From Hyphomicrobium sp. (lineage in GTDB: Bacteria > Pseudomonadota > Alphaproteobacteria > Rhizobiales > Hyphomicrobiaceae), in NCBI RefSeq assembly GCF_020852195.1, contig NZ_JADZBI010000183.1, positions 1-37,600 of the forward strand: a stretch of DNA of 37,600 nucleotides, read 5' to 3'. The position numbers were made by a program, and so were the translations under genes. Shown here one piece after another: positions 25,094 to 32,707 of the stretch (the stretch's first letter is position 1; every line of letters starts with the position of its first letter). Under the pieces are notes generated by a model, which had not been told where the DNA came from, did no database searches, and was given only the letters and a program-made list of their open reading frames with translations.

Positions 25094-25825
25094 TCATCCC
25101 GAGGGCGCGGCGGAAAACTTCAATCGCGCATTGCCGAGTTCGATCAGGTCGCCACTCGCGAGCCGGGCTTCCGCTACCGCCCGTCCGTTCACCACCACGC
25201 CGTTGCCGCCCGCGCTCGAAAGATCGGTAATGACGAACTCGGCATCCTCGGTGCGATGGATGGCGGCATGGTAGCGATGCACGGTTATATCCTGCAGGCA
25301 AATATCGTTGTCGGTCTCGCGCCCGATCCTGAGCAGCGTGCGCGCAAGCGTATAGCGCTGGTCCGGAGACGCCGGCTGAACCTCGTCCGTGTTGACGATC
25401 TCGACCCAGGCCTCGAGCGGCCTCAGCGGGATGTGCCCGGTCTTCACCCCTTCGCGCGGTTCTGCGCGCGCGCTGCGTGGCGCGCGCCGCACCTGCGTCC
25501 GTGCTTCCGAGACGGCGGTCGATGCCTCCTGTCGCCGCAGCACCCACGAGCCCAAGAGGGCCAGAGGCGGCACTGCAACCAAGGCAGCGAGTCCGAGCAC
25601 CAGCGCCGGCGCGCGAGCATAGCTCGCGCCAACCCACTCCACAAATCCGGCCCACGACTGTGCATAAGCGTGGGCGACAAAAAGCGCCTCCCCCACCGGC
25701 AGCAACTCCGAAGCTGTGGATGCGGACGAGGTCAGCGCCGAAAATGCCAACCCACCGGTTAGAATTCGGATTGAAGGGCACCACGCGAATAGGGGCCGTA
25801 CTGCCTCCGGTTTGCTAAGTTGCAT
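25094..25825 (-). CDS. Membrane-anchored FHA-domain protein
   Basis: With the ATG at 25825 the protein is 243 aa; other in-frame starts at 25882 and 25984 are possible and none has a strong ribosome site. A weakly hydrophobic N-terminal stretch (about residues 20-38) may be a signal. One clear membrane segment spans residues 72-96 (APALVLGLAALVAVPPLALL) and is followed by RRQ, so the C-terminus should be cytoplasmic. Residues 160-238 are an FHA domain with the expected phosphothreonine-binding elements: LLRIGRETDNDICLQD, TVHRYHAAIH (His186), and SSAGGNGVVVNGRAV. It could tether phosphorylated partners at the membrane. The gene is divergent from the kinase. Confidence 0.85.
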   Translation of the reverse strand: MQLSKPEAVRPLFAWCPSIRILTGGLAFSALTSSASTASELLPVGEALFVAHAYAQSWAGFVEWVGASYARAPALVLGLAALVAVPPLALLGSWVLRRQEASTAVSEARTQVRRAPRSARAEPREGVKTGHIPLRPLEAWVEIVNTDEVQPASPDQRYTLARTLLRIGRETDNDICLQDITVHRYHAAIHRTEDAEFVITDLSSAGGNGVVVNGRAVAEARLASGDLIELGNARLKFSAAPSG

Positions 25826-26028
25826 GGATATGCTCAGGCTCGAATCCGCCTTAGTCTTTGTTGTGTTCTGCGGCAGCAACATGGCCACGGCGCATCCCTC
25901 GGTCGTTTTACAGTAACTTTGACCACAACGCGCACGCGCCCGCCACATTCCTGCTTCACAAGAGGCAGCGGAGGTGATTTGCACTCAGACCCCGGAATTG
26001 CCCGAGCGAACCGAGAGCCCGAGAGCGG
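25826..26028. promoter_or_regulatory. Divergent region between the FHA gene and the kinase
   Basis: This 203-bp space (shorter if the FHA protein starts at 25882 or beyond) should contain promoters for both the kinase and the FHA-FHA-phosphatase unit. A local AT-richer block with TTTTACAGTAACTTTGACC lies at about 25908-25924. The kinase ATG is preceded by a weak GAGAGCGG. No strong palindrome is seen. Confidence 0.4.
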
Positions 26029-28434
26029 ATGACGAACTTGATTGCGCTAAAAGGTGGCACGGAGCTGGTCGGTGACTACCGAATCGAGCGCGTGCTCGGC
26101 GCGGGCGGATTCGGAATCACCTATCTGGCCGAGGAGGTTGCGCTCGACCGCAACGTCACCATCAAGGAGTATTTCCCGTCCGATTTCGCGGCCCGCACCT
26201 CGACCTCGGATGCCGCCCCCCGCTCGCAGGACTGCGCCAGCGATTACCGCTGGGGGCTCGATCGATTCATCGAGGAGGCGCAAACGCTTGCGCGCTTCTC
26301 GCACCCGAACATCGTCCGCGTCTACCGCTACTTCAAGGCCAACAATACGGCCTACATGGTGCTCCATTTTGAGGAGGGCCAGAGCCTCAAGTCGTGGCTC
26401 AAGGGCCTGGGCCGCGCCCCGCGCCAGAAGGAGCTCGACGCCATCGTCGCGCCGCTCCTCGACGCGCTCGAGCTGATCCACAAGCAGGATTTCCTGCATC
26501 GCGACATCGCCCCCGACAACATCATCATCCGCAAGGACGGCACGCCGGTGCTGATCGACTTCGGCTCAGCGCGCGGCGAGATTCTGGCCCATTCGAAAAC
26601 CGTGTCGGCACTCGTGAAGCCCGGCTACTCGCCCTACGAGCAGTACGCCGAGACGAGCCGCCAGCAGGGCCCCTGGACCGACATCTACGCCCTCGCCGCC
26701 ACACTCTATCATGCGGTCACCGGCAAGCGCCCGTCCGACAGCCCGTCACGCATGGTCAAGGATGAGCTGATCCCGGCCCGCGAAGCCGCGCTCTCGGCCT
26801 ATCGCGCCGGCTTTCTCGCCGCCATCGACCACGCGCTGACTCTCCAGATCGAGGGCCGGCCGCAGTCCATCGCCGCCTGGCGCGGCGCACTGCTCGCGCC
26901 CGACTCCGCCAAGGGCGGCTGGTTCGCGAAGACGCCTCCGCGCAAACTGTCAGACGAGTTGGCAGAGGTCACGCCGCGCGCCGCGGCGGCCAAGAAGGCA
27001 GCCTCTTCTGCCATCGTTCCTCCGCCGCCTGACGCCCCAGGCCCGAAGGGCGGTATGCTCGATTTCCTCGATGGGCTGAAGAAGAAGCCGACCGAGCCCA
27101 AGCCCGCACCGGCGCCCGAGAAGGAGGCGGCCAAGGCCGCACCACCGCCCGCACCGGCGGCAGCAGCGACGCCGCAGGCCGCAACTGAGAAGCTCAGCAA
27201 GCCGCCCGAGCCCATCAAGCTGCCGCGCGTGCTCCGCAACAAAAAGGAGCCGAGCCGCGAGCTGGTCGTGAGGGAGCCGAAGAAGGCCGAGGCCAAGGAA
27301 AAGCGCAAGCCCGCAAGCCGGCCACGTCCGATCCGTCCCCGCCGCAACGTCGGCTGGCGTCCGATCCTCTTCAAGCTGCTGGTCGGAGTCGGCGTCGCCA
27401 GCGCCGCCGTCGCCATGCAGGAGCGCTTCCCGCAGTTCGAAAGCCGCGGCAGCGGTGAGACGACAGCAGGAACCACTACCACCACTGCCAACATCCGCAC
27501 GGCCTCCTTGCAGGAGGTGCCGGTCATCCGCCCACTCGCCGAGCTCAATGGCCACGTCGGCGCCGTGACGGCCATCGCCTATTCGAGCGACGGCGCGTCA
27601 CTCGCAACCGTCGGCGCCGACGCGCGCCTCAAGATCTGGAACGCGGGAACGAACACGCTCACGCGCACCATCGAGCTCGACAACGGCCCCGCCACCGCGC
27701 TCGCCCTGTTCGGCAACAACGCGCTGACCGGCCACGCCTCGGGCGACGTCGTGCTGTGGGACTGGCAACGCGCGGAGAAGCTTGCCGCCTTCAAGCGCAA
27801 CAACGCCGAGATCTGGTCGGTCGCCTTCGCCGGACGCGCTGACCGCTTCGTGGCGGCGAGCCACGACTGGAAACTCACCCTCTGGGATGCGGCGACGCCA
27901 TCGGGACCGGTTCAGGTCATCGACGCCCACGAGAGCGCCGCGCAAGCCGTGGCCTACGTCACCACCGAACGCGGCCCCCGGCTGGCATCCGGCGGCGCCG
28001 ACAAGATCGTCAAGCTGTGGAACCTCGATACGCTCGACCGTATCCGCACCTACCGCGGTCACAAGGACTTCATCTCGGCACTCGCCTTCTCGCCGGACGG
28101 CAAGCTGCTCGCCTCCGCGAGCCTCGACGGCAACATCCGCGTGTGGTCGACGACCTCGGGCCGGCTGCTGCGTCGCCTCTACGGTCACCGCGGCCGCGTC
28201 GGCAGTCTGTCGTTCTCACCCGATGGCAAATCGCTCGCTTCGAGCGGCGCCGACGGCCAGCTCCGCATCTGGGATGTTTCGCGCGGCCGCACGCTGCGCA
28301 CTATCGTCGGCCACACGGGCGCCGTGAATGCGGCGAGCTTTGCGCCGGACGGAGAGCGTCTCGCCTCCGCGGGTGAGGACGGCATCGTGCGCATTTGGGC
28401 CAACCCGATCATCGCCCAGGCCGTCACGAACTAA
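26029..28434 (+). CDS. Transmembrane Ser/Thr protein kinase with C-terminal WD40 propeller
   Basis: The 801-aa product has a Hanks-type kinase domain at about residues 16-285: glycine loop GAGGFGITY (24-32), Lys46 in IKEYFP, catalytic loop HRDIAPDN (Asp159), DFG at 177-179 and an activation segment with KPGYSPYEQYA. A Pro/Ala/Lys-rich linker (about 310-440) leads to one membrane segment at about 445-463, preceded by many Arg residues, so the rest should be periplasmic. Residues 505-797 form seven WD40 repeats ending in LKIW, VVLWD, LTLWD, VKLWN, IRVWS, LRIWD and VRIW. The kinase should phosphorylate cytoplasmic proteins in response to something bound by the propeller. It is divergent from FHA and phosphatase genes; targets are unknown. 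Alanine replaces the usual Lys in the catalytic loop, as in several bacterial kinases. Confidence 0.93.
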   Translation: MTNLIALKGGTELVGDYRIERVLGAGGFGITYLAEEVALDRNVTIKEYFPSDFAARTSTSDAAPRSQDCASDYRWGLDRFIEEAQTLARFSHPNIVRVYRYFKANNTAYMVLHFEEGQSLKSWLKGLGRAPRQKELDAIVAPLLDALELIHKQDFLHRDIAPDNIIIRKDGTPVLIDFGSARGEILAHSKTVSALVKPGYSPYEQYAETSRQQGPWTDIYALAATLYHAVTGKRPSDSPSRMVKDELIPAREAALSAYRAGFLAAIDHALTLQIEGRPQSIAAWRGALLAPDSAKGGWFAKTPPRKLSDELAEVTPRAAAAKKAASSAIVPPPPDAPGPKGGMLDFLDGLKKKPTEPKPAPAPEKEAAKAAPPPAPAAAATPQAATEKLSKPPEPIKLPRVLRNKKEPSRELVVREPKKAEAKEKRKPASRPRPIRPRRNVGWRPILFKLLVGVGVASAAVAMQERFPQFESRGSGETTAGTTTTTANIRTASLQEVPVIRPLAELNGHVGAVTAIAYSSDGASLATVGADARLKIWNAGTNTLTRTIELDNGPATALALFGNNALTGHASGDVVLWDWQRAEKLAAFKRNNAEIWSVAFAGRADRFVAASHDWKLTLWDAATPSGPVQVIDAHESAAQAVAYVTTERGPRLASGGADKIVKLWNLDTLDRIRTYRGHKDFISALAFSPDGKLLASASLDGNIRVWSTTSGRLLRRLYGHRGRVGSLSFSPDGKSLASSGADGQLRIWDVSRGRTLRTIVGHTGAVNAASFAPDGERLASAGEDGIVRIWANPIIAQAVTN

Positions 28435-28448
28435 CCGAATCCAAGAGT

Positions 28449-29009
28449 CTAGACGCCGAACCGGCCGAACACGGCTTGCGTATCACCCCAGCTTCTGCGG
28501 TCGATCTCCGTGAAGCGCTCGGGCAGCACGACCTCCGCACTCGCACGCTCCTCGAGCACCACCACCGCGCCCGGCACGAGCCATCCGCCGTCGCGCAGCC
28601 CGACGAGCGCCGCCTCGCCAAGACCCTTGCCGTACGGTGGATCCAGGAACGCAAGCCCATAGAGCTCCATGTTCCCAGCCGGACCGAGGTCCGTCGCGTC
28701 GCGGCGGAAGATGCGGGTCACGCCCGTGAGCCCCATCGCCTCGATGTTGGTGCGGATCAGAGCCCGCGCCTCGGGCGCCTCCTCGACGAACAGGCAATAG
28801 GACGCCCCGCGTGACAACGCCTCGATGCCGAGCGCCCCAGTGCCGGCAAACAGATCGATCACGCGCTGCCCCTCAAGCGAGAAGCCCGCAACGCCATGCA
28901 ACAGGATGTTGAATACGGATTCCCGCACGCGGTCCGACGTCGGCCGCAGACCGGCGTGCTGCGGTGCTGCTAACGCACGCCCGCGGAACGTCCCGCCGAC
29001 GACACGCAT
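28449..29009 (-). CDS. rsmD: 16S rRNA (guanine966-N2)-methyltransferase RsmD
   Basis: RsmD methylates G966 of 16S rRNA using S-adenosylmethionine. The 186-aa protein starts MRVVGGTFRGRALAAPQHAG followed by LRPTSDRVRESVFNIL, a strong family signature. The SAM-binding block is VIDLFAGTGALGIEALSRGA and the catalytic motif is LDPPYGKG. A GTG one codon upstream is an alternative start. The ATG overlaps the stop of the pseudouridine synthase gene by one base. It is convergent with the kinase, 14 bases away. Confidence 0.96.
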   Translation of the reverse strand: MRVVGGTFRGRALAAPQHAGLRPTSDRVRESVFNILLHGVAGFSLEGQRVIDLFAGTGALGIEALSRGASYCLFVEEAPEARALIRTNIEAMGLTGVTRIFRRDATDLGPAGNMELYGLAFLDPPYGKGLGEAALVGLRDGGWLVPGAVVVLEERASAEVVLPERFTEIDRRSWGDTQAVFGRFGV

Positions 29010-29926
29010 CACTCGGCCCCGCGCTTGTATTTGCGCTTGGGCGGCCGCTTCGGCTTGTCCTCGCTCTTGTCGACCAGCCCGAACCGCGCCGCGAGTTCCG
29101 GCCCGATCTGATCAGCCAGCACCCGCCGCTTGACCACGTCAACCTGCCCAGGCGCGAGATCCAGGAGCTGGAACGGCCCGAACGAGATGCGGATCAGCCT
29201 GTTGACGTCGAGGCCGAGGTGCGAGAGCACCTTGCGCACCTCGCGGTTCTTGCCTTCGCGGATGCCGACAGTCAGCCACATGTTGGCACCCTGCGCGGTA
29301 TCGACGCTCGCCTCCACCGGCCCGTAGCGCACGCCCTCGATCTCGACACCCTCGCGGAGTCTTTCGAGATCCTCCTGCGTCACACGCCCCTTGGCACGCA
29401 CGCGGTAGCGGCGCAGCCAGCCCGTTGCCGGCAGCTCCAGGTGCCGCGCCAGCTCGCCGTCGTTGGTGAGCAGGATCAGCCCCTCGGTGTTGAAGTCGAG
29501 CCGCCCGACCGAGATCACGCGCGGCAGGCCCGGTGGCAGGCTGTCGAACACGGTGGGCCGCCCTTGCGGATCGCTGTGAGTTGTGACGAGCCCCTTCGGC
29601 TTGTTGTAGCGCCAGAGCTGAACGGGCTCCGCCACCGGCAGCGGCTGCCCGTCGACCAGAACGCGATCGCGCGGCTTGATCTCGACCGCCGGCGTCTTCA
29701 GCACTTGGCCGTTGACGCTGACACGCCCGTCGGCGATCCAACGCTCGGCCTCGCGCCGCGAGCAGAGGCCTGCCCGCGCCATCGCCTTGGCGATGCGCAT
29801 CGGCTCGGCAACCGTCTTTTCCGCGGCCCGTCTGCCGCCCGGGCCGCCCGATCCGCCTCGCCACCCCGTGGGCCGGTCTTGCGGCTTGCCCCGCGGTGGG
29901 CGATGTCCGAATGATGATTTGCGCAT
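29009..29926 (-). CDS. rluB: 23S/16S rRNA pseudouridine synthase, RluB/RsuA family
   Basis: The 305-aa product makes pseudouridine in rRNA. It has a basic, Gly/Arg-rich N-terminal tail (about 40 residues), an S4 RNA-binding domain (MRIAKAMARAGLCSRREAER, then WIADGRVSVNGQ), and a catalytic domain with WRYNKPKGLVTTHSDPQGRP and the active-site GRLDFNTEGLILLTNDGEL, whose Asp is the nucleophile. The C-terminal tail is Lys/Arg-rich (KRPPKRKYKRGAE). RluB, RluE, RluF and RsuA cannot be fully separated by eye; RluB fits best by length and by location next to rsmD and tadA. The ATG at 29926 has CGGAG four bases upstream. Confidence 0.9.
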   Translation of the reverse strand: MRKSSFGHRPPRGKPQDRPTGWRGGSGGPGGRRAAEKTVAEPMRIAKAMARAGLCSRREAERWIADGRVSVNGQVLKTPAVEIKPRDRVLVDGQPLPVAEPVQLWRYNKPKGLVTTHSDPQGRPTVFDSLPPGLPRVISVGRLDFNTEGLILLTNDGELARHLELPATGWLRRYRVRAKGRVTQEDLERLREGVEIEGVRYGPVEASVDTAQGANMWLTVGIREGKNREVRKVLSHLGLDVNRLIRISFGPFQLLDLAPGQVDVVKRRVLADQIGPELAARFGLVDKSEDKPKRPPKRKYKRGAE

Positions 29927-29952
29927 GGAGCTCCGACCCGGCACGGAAACGA

Positions 29953-30435
29953 ATGATGGAAGACGACCTTATGGCACCGCCGGCCCGCCTCGGCCACATG
30001 GAACGCGCCCTGTCGGAGGCGCGCGCCGCTGCAGCCCGCGGCGAGGTTCCCGTCGGCGCCGTGCTCGTGGGCCCGGCAGGCGAGGTGATCGCCGCCGCAG
30101 GCAACCGCACGCGCGAGCTGTCGGATCCCTCGGCCCACGCCGAGATGCTCGTGATCCGGGAGGGAGCCGCCAAGCTCGGCAGCGAGCGCCTGCTCGGCCA
30201 TGACCTCTACGTCACGCTCGAGCCCTGCCCCATGTGCGCAACTGCGATCTCGTTCGCCCGCATCCGCCGCCTCTACTACGGCGCGCCCGACCCCAAGGGC
30301 GGCGGCGTCGAACACGGACCCCGCATCTTCAGCCACGCGACCTGCCACCATCGCCCCGAGCTCTACCCCGGCCTCGGAGAAGCCGACGCGAGCGCGATCC
30401 TCAAGGCATTCTTCGCCGCCCGCCGCCCGGACTAG
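29953..30435 (+). CDS. tadA: tRNA adenosine(34) deaminase TadA
   Basis: TadA converts A34 of tRNA-Arg(ACG) to inosine. The 160-aa product has the zinc-dependent deaminase motifs SAHAEM (zinc His and catalytic Glu) and PCPMCATAI (two zinc cysteines), plus RIRRLYYGAPDPKGGGVEHG, characteristic of TadA rather than free cytidine deaminases. Starts at 29953, 29956 or 29971 are possible; none has a strong ribosome site (GGAAAC lies upstream). It diverges from rluB with only 26 bases between the start codons. Its TAG stop is inside repeat copy 2. Confidence 0.93.
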   Translation: MMEDDLMAPPARLGHMERALSEARAAAARGEVPVGAVLVGPAGEVIAAAGNRTRELSDPSAHAEMLVIREGAAKLGSERLLGHDLYVTLEPCPMCATAISFARIRRLYYGAPDPKGGGVEHGPRIFSHATCHHRPELYPGLGEADASAILKAFFAARRPD

Positions 30436-30537
30436 ACCATGATCGCTTCGGACCCTATCAGTCCGAAGCGTGAATCATCGGTCTCATCAAAAGACTAGAG
30501 CGCGATCCCGATTCAATCAAAGCTGATCGCGCTCTAG
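30432..30537. repeat. Intergenic palindromic repeat, copy 2 (two modules)
   Basis: This 106-bp element begins and ends with CTAG. Module A has a 10-bp perfect stem CGCTTCGGAC / GTCCGAAGCG around CCTATCA, with outer arms ATGAT...ATCAT. Module B has a 13-bp perfect stem CTAGAGCGCGATC (30495-30507) / GATCGCGCTCTAG (30525-30537) around a 17-base loop. It matches copy 3 at 102 of 106 positions. The left CTAG contains the tadA stop (30433-30435) and the right CTAG the stop of the patatin gene (minus, 30536-30534). Between two convergent genes, the hairpins could act as a two-way transcription barrier. Confidence 0.92.
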
Positions 30538-31472
30538 CCCGGCGCCTCCCCGCTGCGGAGAGAGGCCGACACGCGAGCACCAGGCGGGAGAGCAAGCACC
30601 TGCTCGAGTTGCGCGCGGAGCTGCGCCTTCGCCGGCTCGGCAGCAGCGAGGATCTCGCGCACCTTGAGGAACTCGAGCGCCTGATAGCGCCCTGTCCCGG
30701 CGTCGATGTAGATGTCGGGCCGATGCGCCTTGAGCTTCTCGCGCACTATGGAGCGCTCGAACAGGAACGACGAGGCGAACAGCGCCTCGATCGCCGTCGG
30801 ACGCGGACGCGACGGTGACGGCACCGTCGTCCCCGACACATCGATCGCGACCAGGATATCCGCTTCGCCGGCGATGAGATCGAACGGCAGCGGATTGGTG
30901 AGTCCGCCATCGATGAGGCTGCGCCCGCCGAGCAACACCGGCTCGAAGATCACCGGCAGCGCCATGCTCGCAGCCACGGCAGCCCTGAGCGGGCCTGAGG
31001 AGAACACCGCCGCCTCGAGCGCGTAGAAGTCGCTCGCGACCACGCGCAACGGGATCGGAAGCTCCTCGAACGTCTGCGGCACGCCCTTGGGCAACACGAG
31101 ATCGAGCAGCGCGCCCGGAGCGAGGAACGCCGTGCGCGCCGCAACGAGATCCCAGAACCTGCCGTTGCCCTGCACCCGCGCCGCGAACAGATCGCGCACG
31201 AGCCCGATCCGCTTGGTCAGGACGTCCTCGGTGTGCGCACGAATGTCGCAGGCGGCAAGCCCGGCAGCATAAGCCGCCCCGTAGATCGCGCCGATGGACG
31301 TGCCGGCAATGATTTTCGGTTTGATTCCAAGTTCGTCGAACACTTCGAGCATGAGGATGTGGGCGAGCCCACGCGCCCCGCCACCGCCCAGAACGAGGCC
31401 GATTGAAGGCAGCCGCCCAGCCCCGTGCTGGCCGCGTTTTGCCGCAATGCGAGGGGTTGCCGTGTCTGCCAT
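30534..31472 (-). CDS. Patatin-like phospholipase / RssA-type hydrolase
   Basis: The 312-aa protein has the patatin serine-hydrolase features: oxyanion hole GGGGARG at about residues 29-35, nucleophile Ser59 in GTSIG, and catalytic Asp188 in DGG. The ASMALPVIFEPVLLGGRSLI block before DGG is typical of bacterial RssA/YchK-type members. It should hydrolyse an acyl ester, probably phospholipid, in the cytoplasm; no signal peptide is visible. The ATG at 31472 has GAGG seven bases upstream; a TTG two codons earlier is less likely. The stop codon is the end of repeat copy 2. Confidence 0.92.
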   Translation of the reverse strand: MADTATPRIAAKRGQHGAGRLPSIGLVLGGGGARGLAHILMLEVFDELGIKPKIIAGTSIGAIYGAAYAAGLAACDIRAHTEDVLTKRIGLVRDLFAARVQGNGRFWDLVAARTAFLAPGALLDLVLPKGVPQTFEELPIPLRVVASDFYALEAAVFSSGPLRAAVAASMALPVIFEPVLLGGRSLIDGGLTNPLPFDLIAGEADILVAIDVSGTTVPSPSRPRPTAIEALFASSFLFERSIVREKLKAHRPDIYIDAGTGRYQALEFLKVREILAAAEPAKAQLRAQLEQVLALPPGARVSASLRSGEAPG

Positions 31473-31645
31473 GATCAAGCCTCAGAGATAGCCTCTCTGC
31501 CCATCTTAGGCAGGTCCGGCGTCCGGACAAACCGGCTCGACGGAAGAGCGCCTGCCGCAAGTTCGATGAGCGCACGACAACGACCATGGCCCGCAAACGA
31601 GGCCAAAAAATAAAGCTCGCCGATCATCCAACAACGGAGACGATC

Positions 31646-32071
31646 ATGACTACCATCCGGGCGATCCGCGCCTCGATCCTGACGCTCGCCATCTCACTCG
31701 CCGCCACGGCTGCGACAGCCGCGCCCGCCGAGCACGCGTCGAGCCCGACCACCTCCATCGGCAACGCGATTGCCGCGCGCATCATTGCGATCAAGTGCAA
31801 TAGGCCGATGCTGCCGACCACCCTCACGCAGGCCGAGATCGGCGAGCTCGACACCTTCATCGACGAGCGTCAGACGGCATTCATGATGGAAAGCAAGGCC
31901 AACCAGCGTCTGAGCGAGATGGTCTTCCCGCAGCTCGCGCGCGACTATAATCAGCTCTACAGCACCCCCGACGCCTGTGACGCAACCGCACGCCACATGG
32001 CGAAGGCCACGCTGCAGCAGGTTCGCGAGGTCCAGGCCGGACTGAAGCAACGCGCTGAGGTCAAGCAGTAG
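31646..32071 (+). CDS. Small exported protein of unknown function
   Basis: The 141-aa product starts at the ATG at 31646, with GGAG six bases before it; an earlier in-frame start at 31586 would place the signal peptide internally. Residues 1-26 are a signal peptide (basic start, hydrophobic core, ATAATAAPA cleavage region). The mature part is helical, with cysteines in AIKCNRP and DACDATARH that may pair. No family is recognised. It appears to be periplasmic; it is preceded by 173 bases with no recognised feature. Confidence 0.7.
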   Translation: MTTIRAIRASILTLAISLAATAATAAPAEHASSPTTSIGNAIAARIIAIKCNRPMLPTTLTQAEIGELDTFIDERQTAFMMESKANQRLSEMVFPQLARDYNQLYSTPDACDATARHMAKATLQQVREVQAGLKQRAEVKQ

Positions 32072-32096
32072 AATATCTGCGTTTCACGCAAAGGCC

Positions 32097-32118
32097 GGCA
32101 GCAAGACCACGGGCTGCC
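32097..32118 (+). terminator. Possible weak terminator after the exported protein gene
   Basis: A six-base stem GGCAGC / GCTGCC around a 10-base loop starts 26 bases after the stop at 32071 and is followed by CTTGCCTTCCTTCATTTT, which is T-rich but interrupted. This is weaker than a standard rho-independent terminator. Confidence 0.3.
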
Positions 32119-32129
32119 CTTGCCTTCCT

Positions 32130-32534
32130 TCATTTTCGCTCGTTTGAAAGCGGAGAGACCCCGATGGGACCGATCACCGTCTCGCGGTCGGGCGGTCCGA
32201 TACGCAGGCTGGGCCTCTCGATCTCGCTTGCGAGCCGCACAGCCGGGTTCGCATGGCGGTCCATCAGGAGCAGGATCGCTCCGTCCTCGATGGCACCGAG
32301 CTTGACGCGGATATCGCCTTGGCCGCTGCGTAGACGCAGCTCCCCGCCGCCGCTCTCGCCGAGATAGAGCTGCGCGCGCATCTCTCCGCGCTCGTTGACG
32401 AGCTCTATCAGGCGCGCGCGGATGACGTCCTCGGGCTTCGCCTGGGCATCAGCGCGCGTCGTGACCCAGGCCAGCGCAAGAAGCAACACGCCGTTGAGGA
32501 TGGCCTGTAGCGGCCAAACGCGGATTTTGGACAT
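32130..32534 (-). CDS. Small exported or membrane-anchored protein of unknown function
   Basis: The 134-aa product has a hydrophobic N-terminal segment (about residues 9-24, LQAILNGVLLLALAWV) followed by TTRADAQA, which fits a signal peptide. The mature part looks beta-rich, with alternating segments such as GEMRAQLYLGESGGGELRLR and GDIRVKLGAIEDGAILLLMD. No family is recognised. It is convergent with the exported protein at 31646, and repeat copy 3 lies 67 bases upstream of its start. Confidence 0.6.
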   Translation of the reverse strand: MSKIRVWPLQAILNGVLLLALAWVTTRADAQAKPEDVIRARLIELVNERGEMRAQLYLGESGGGELRLRSGQGDIRVKLGAIEDGAILLLMDRHANPAVRLASEIERPSLRIGPPDRETVIGPIGVSPLSNERK

Positions 32535-32601
32535 GCTTCGCCTCCCTGATGCTTTCGCACAGGAATGACGAGCGAGTACGTCTGAACCGTGACGGGAGCC
32601 C

Positions 32602-32707
32602 CTAGACCATGATCGCTTCGGACCCTATCAGTCCGAAGCGTGAATCATCGGTCTCATCAAAAGGCTGGAGCGCGATCCCTATGCAATCAAAGCTGATCGC
32701 GCTCTAG
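32602..32707. repeat. Intergenic palindromic repeat, copy 3 (two modules)
   Basis: The element is 106 bp, begins and ends with CTAG, and differs from copy 2 at only four positions, all in the module B half. Module B stem is CTGGAGCGCGATC (32665-32677) / GATCGCGCTCTAG (32695-32707), with one G-T wobble. Its right end contains the stop codon of the dehydrogenase gene (minus strand, 32706-32704). The left end is not inside a gene. It lies upstream of the exported protein gene at 32534. Confidence 0.92.

Noticed and set aside
24207-25784. Single 525-codon minus-strand frame suggesting a longer FHA protein
   Set aside because: The upstream half overlaps the second FHA gene in another frame, and a strong ribosome site precedes the ATG at 24980.
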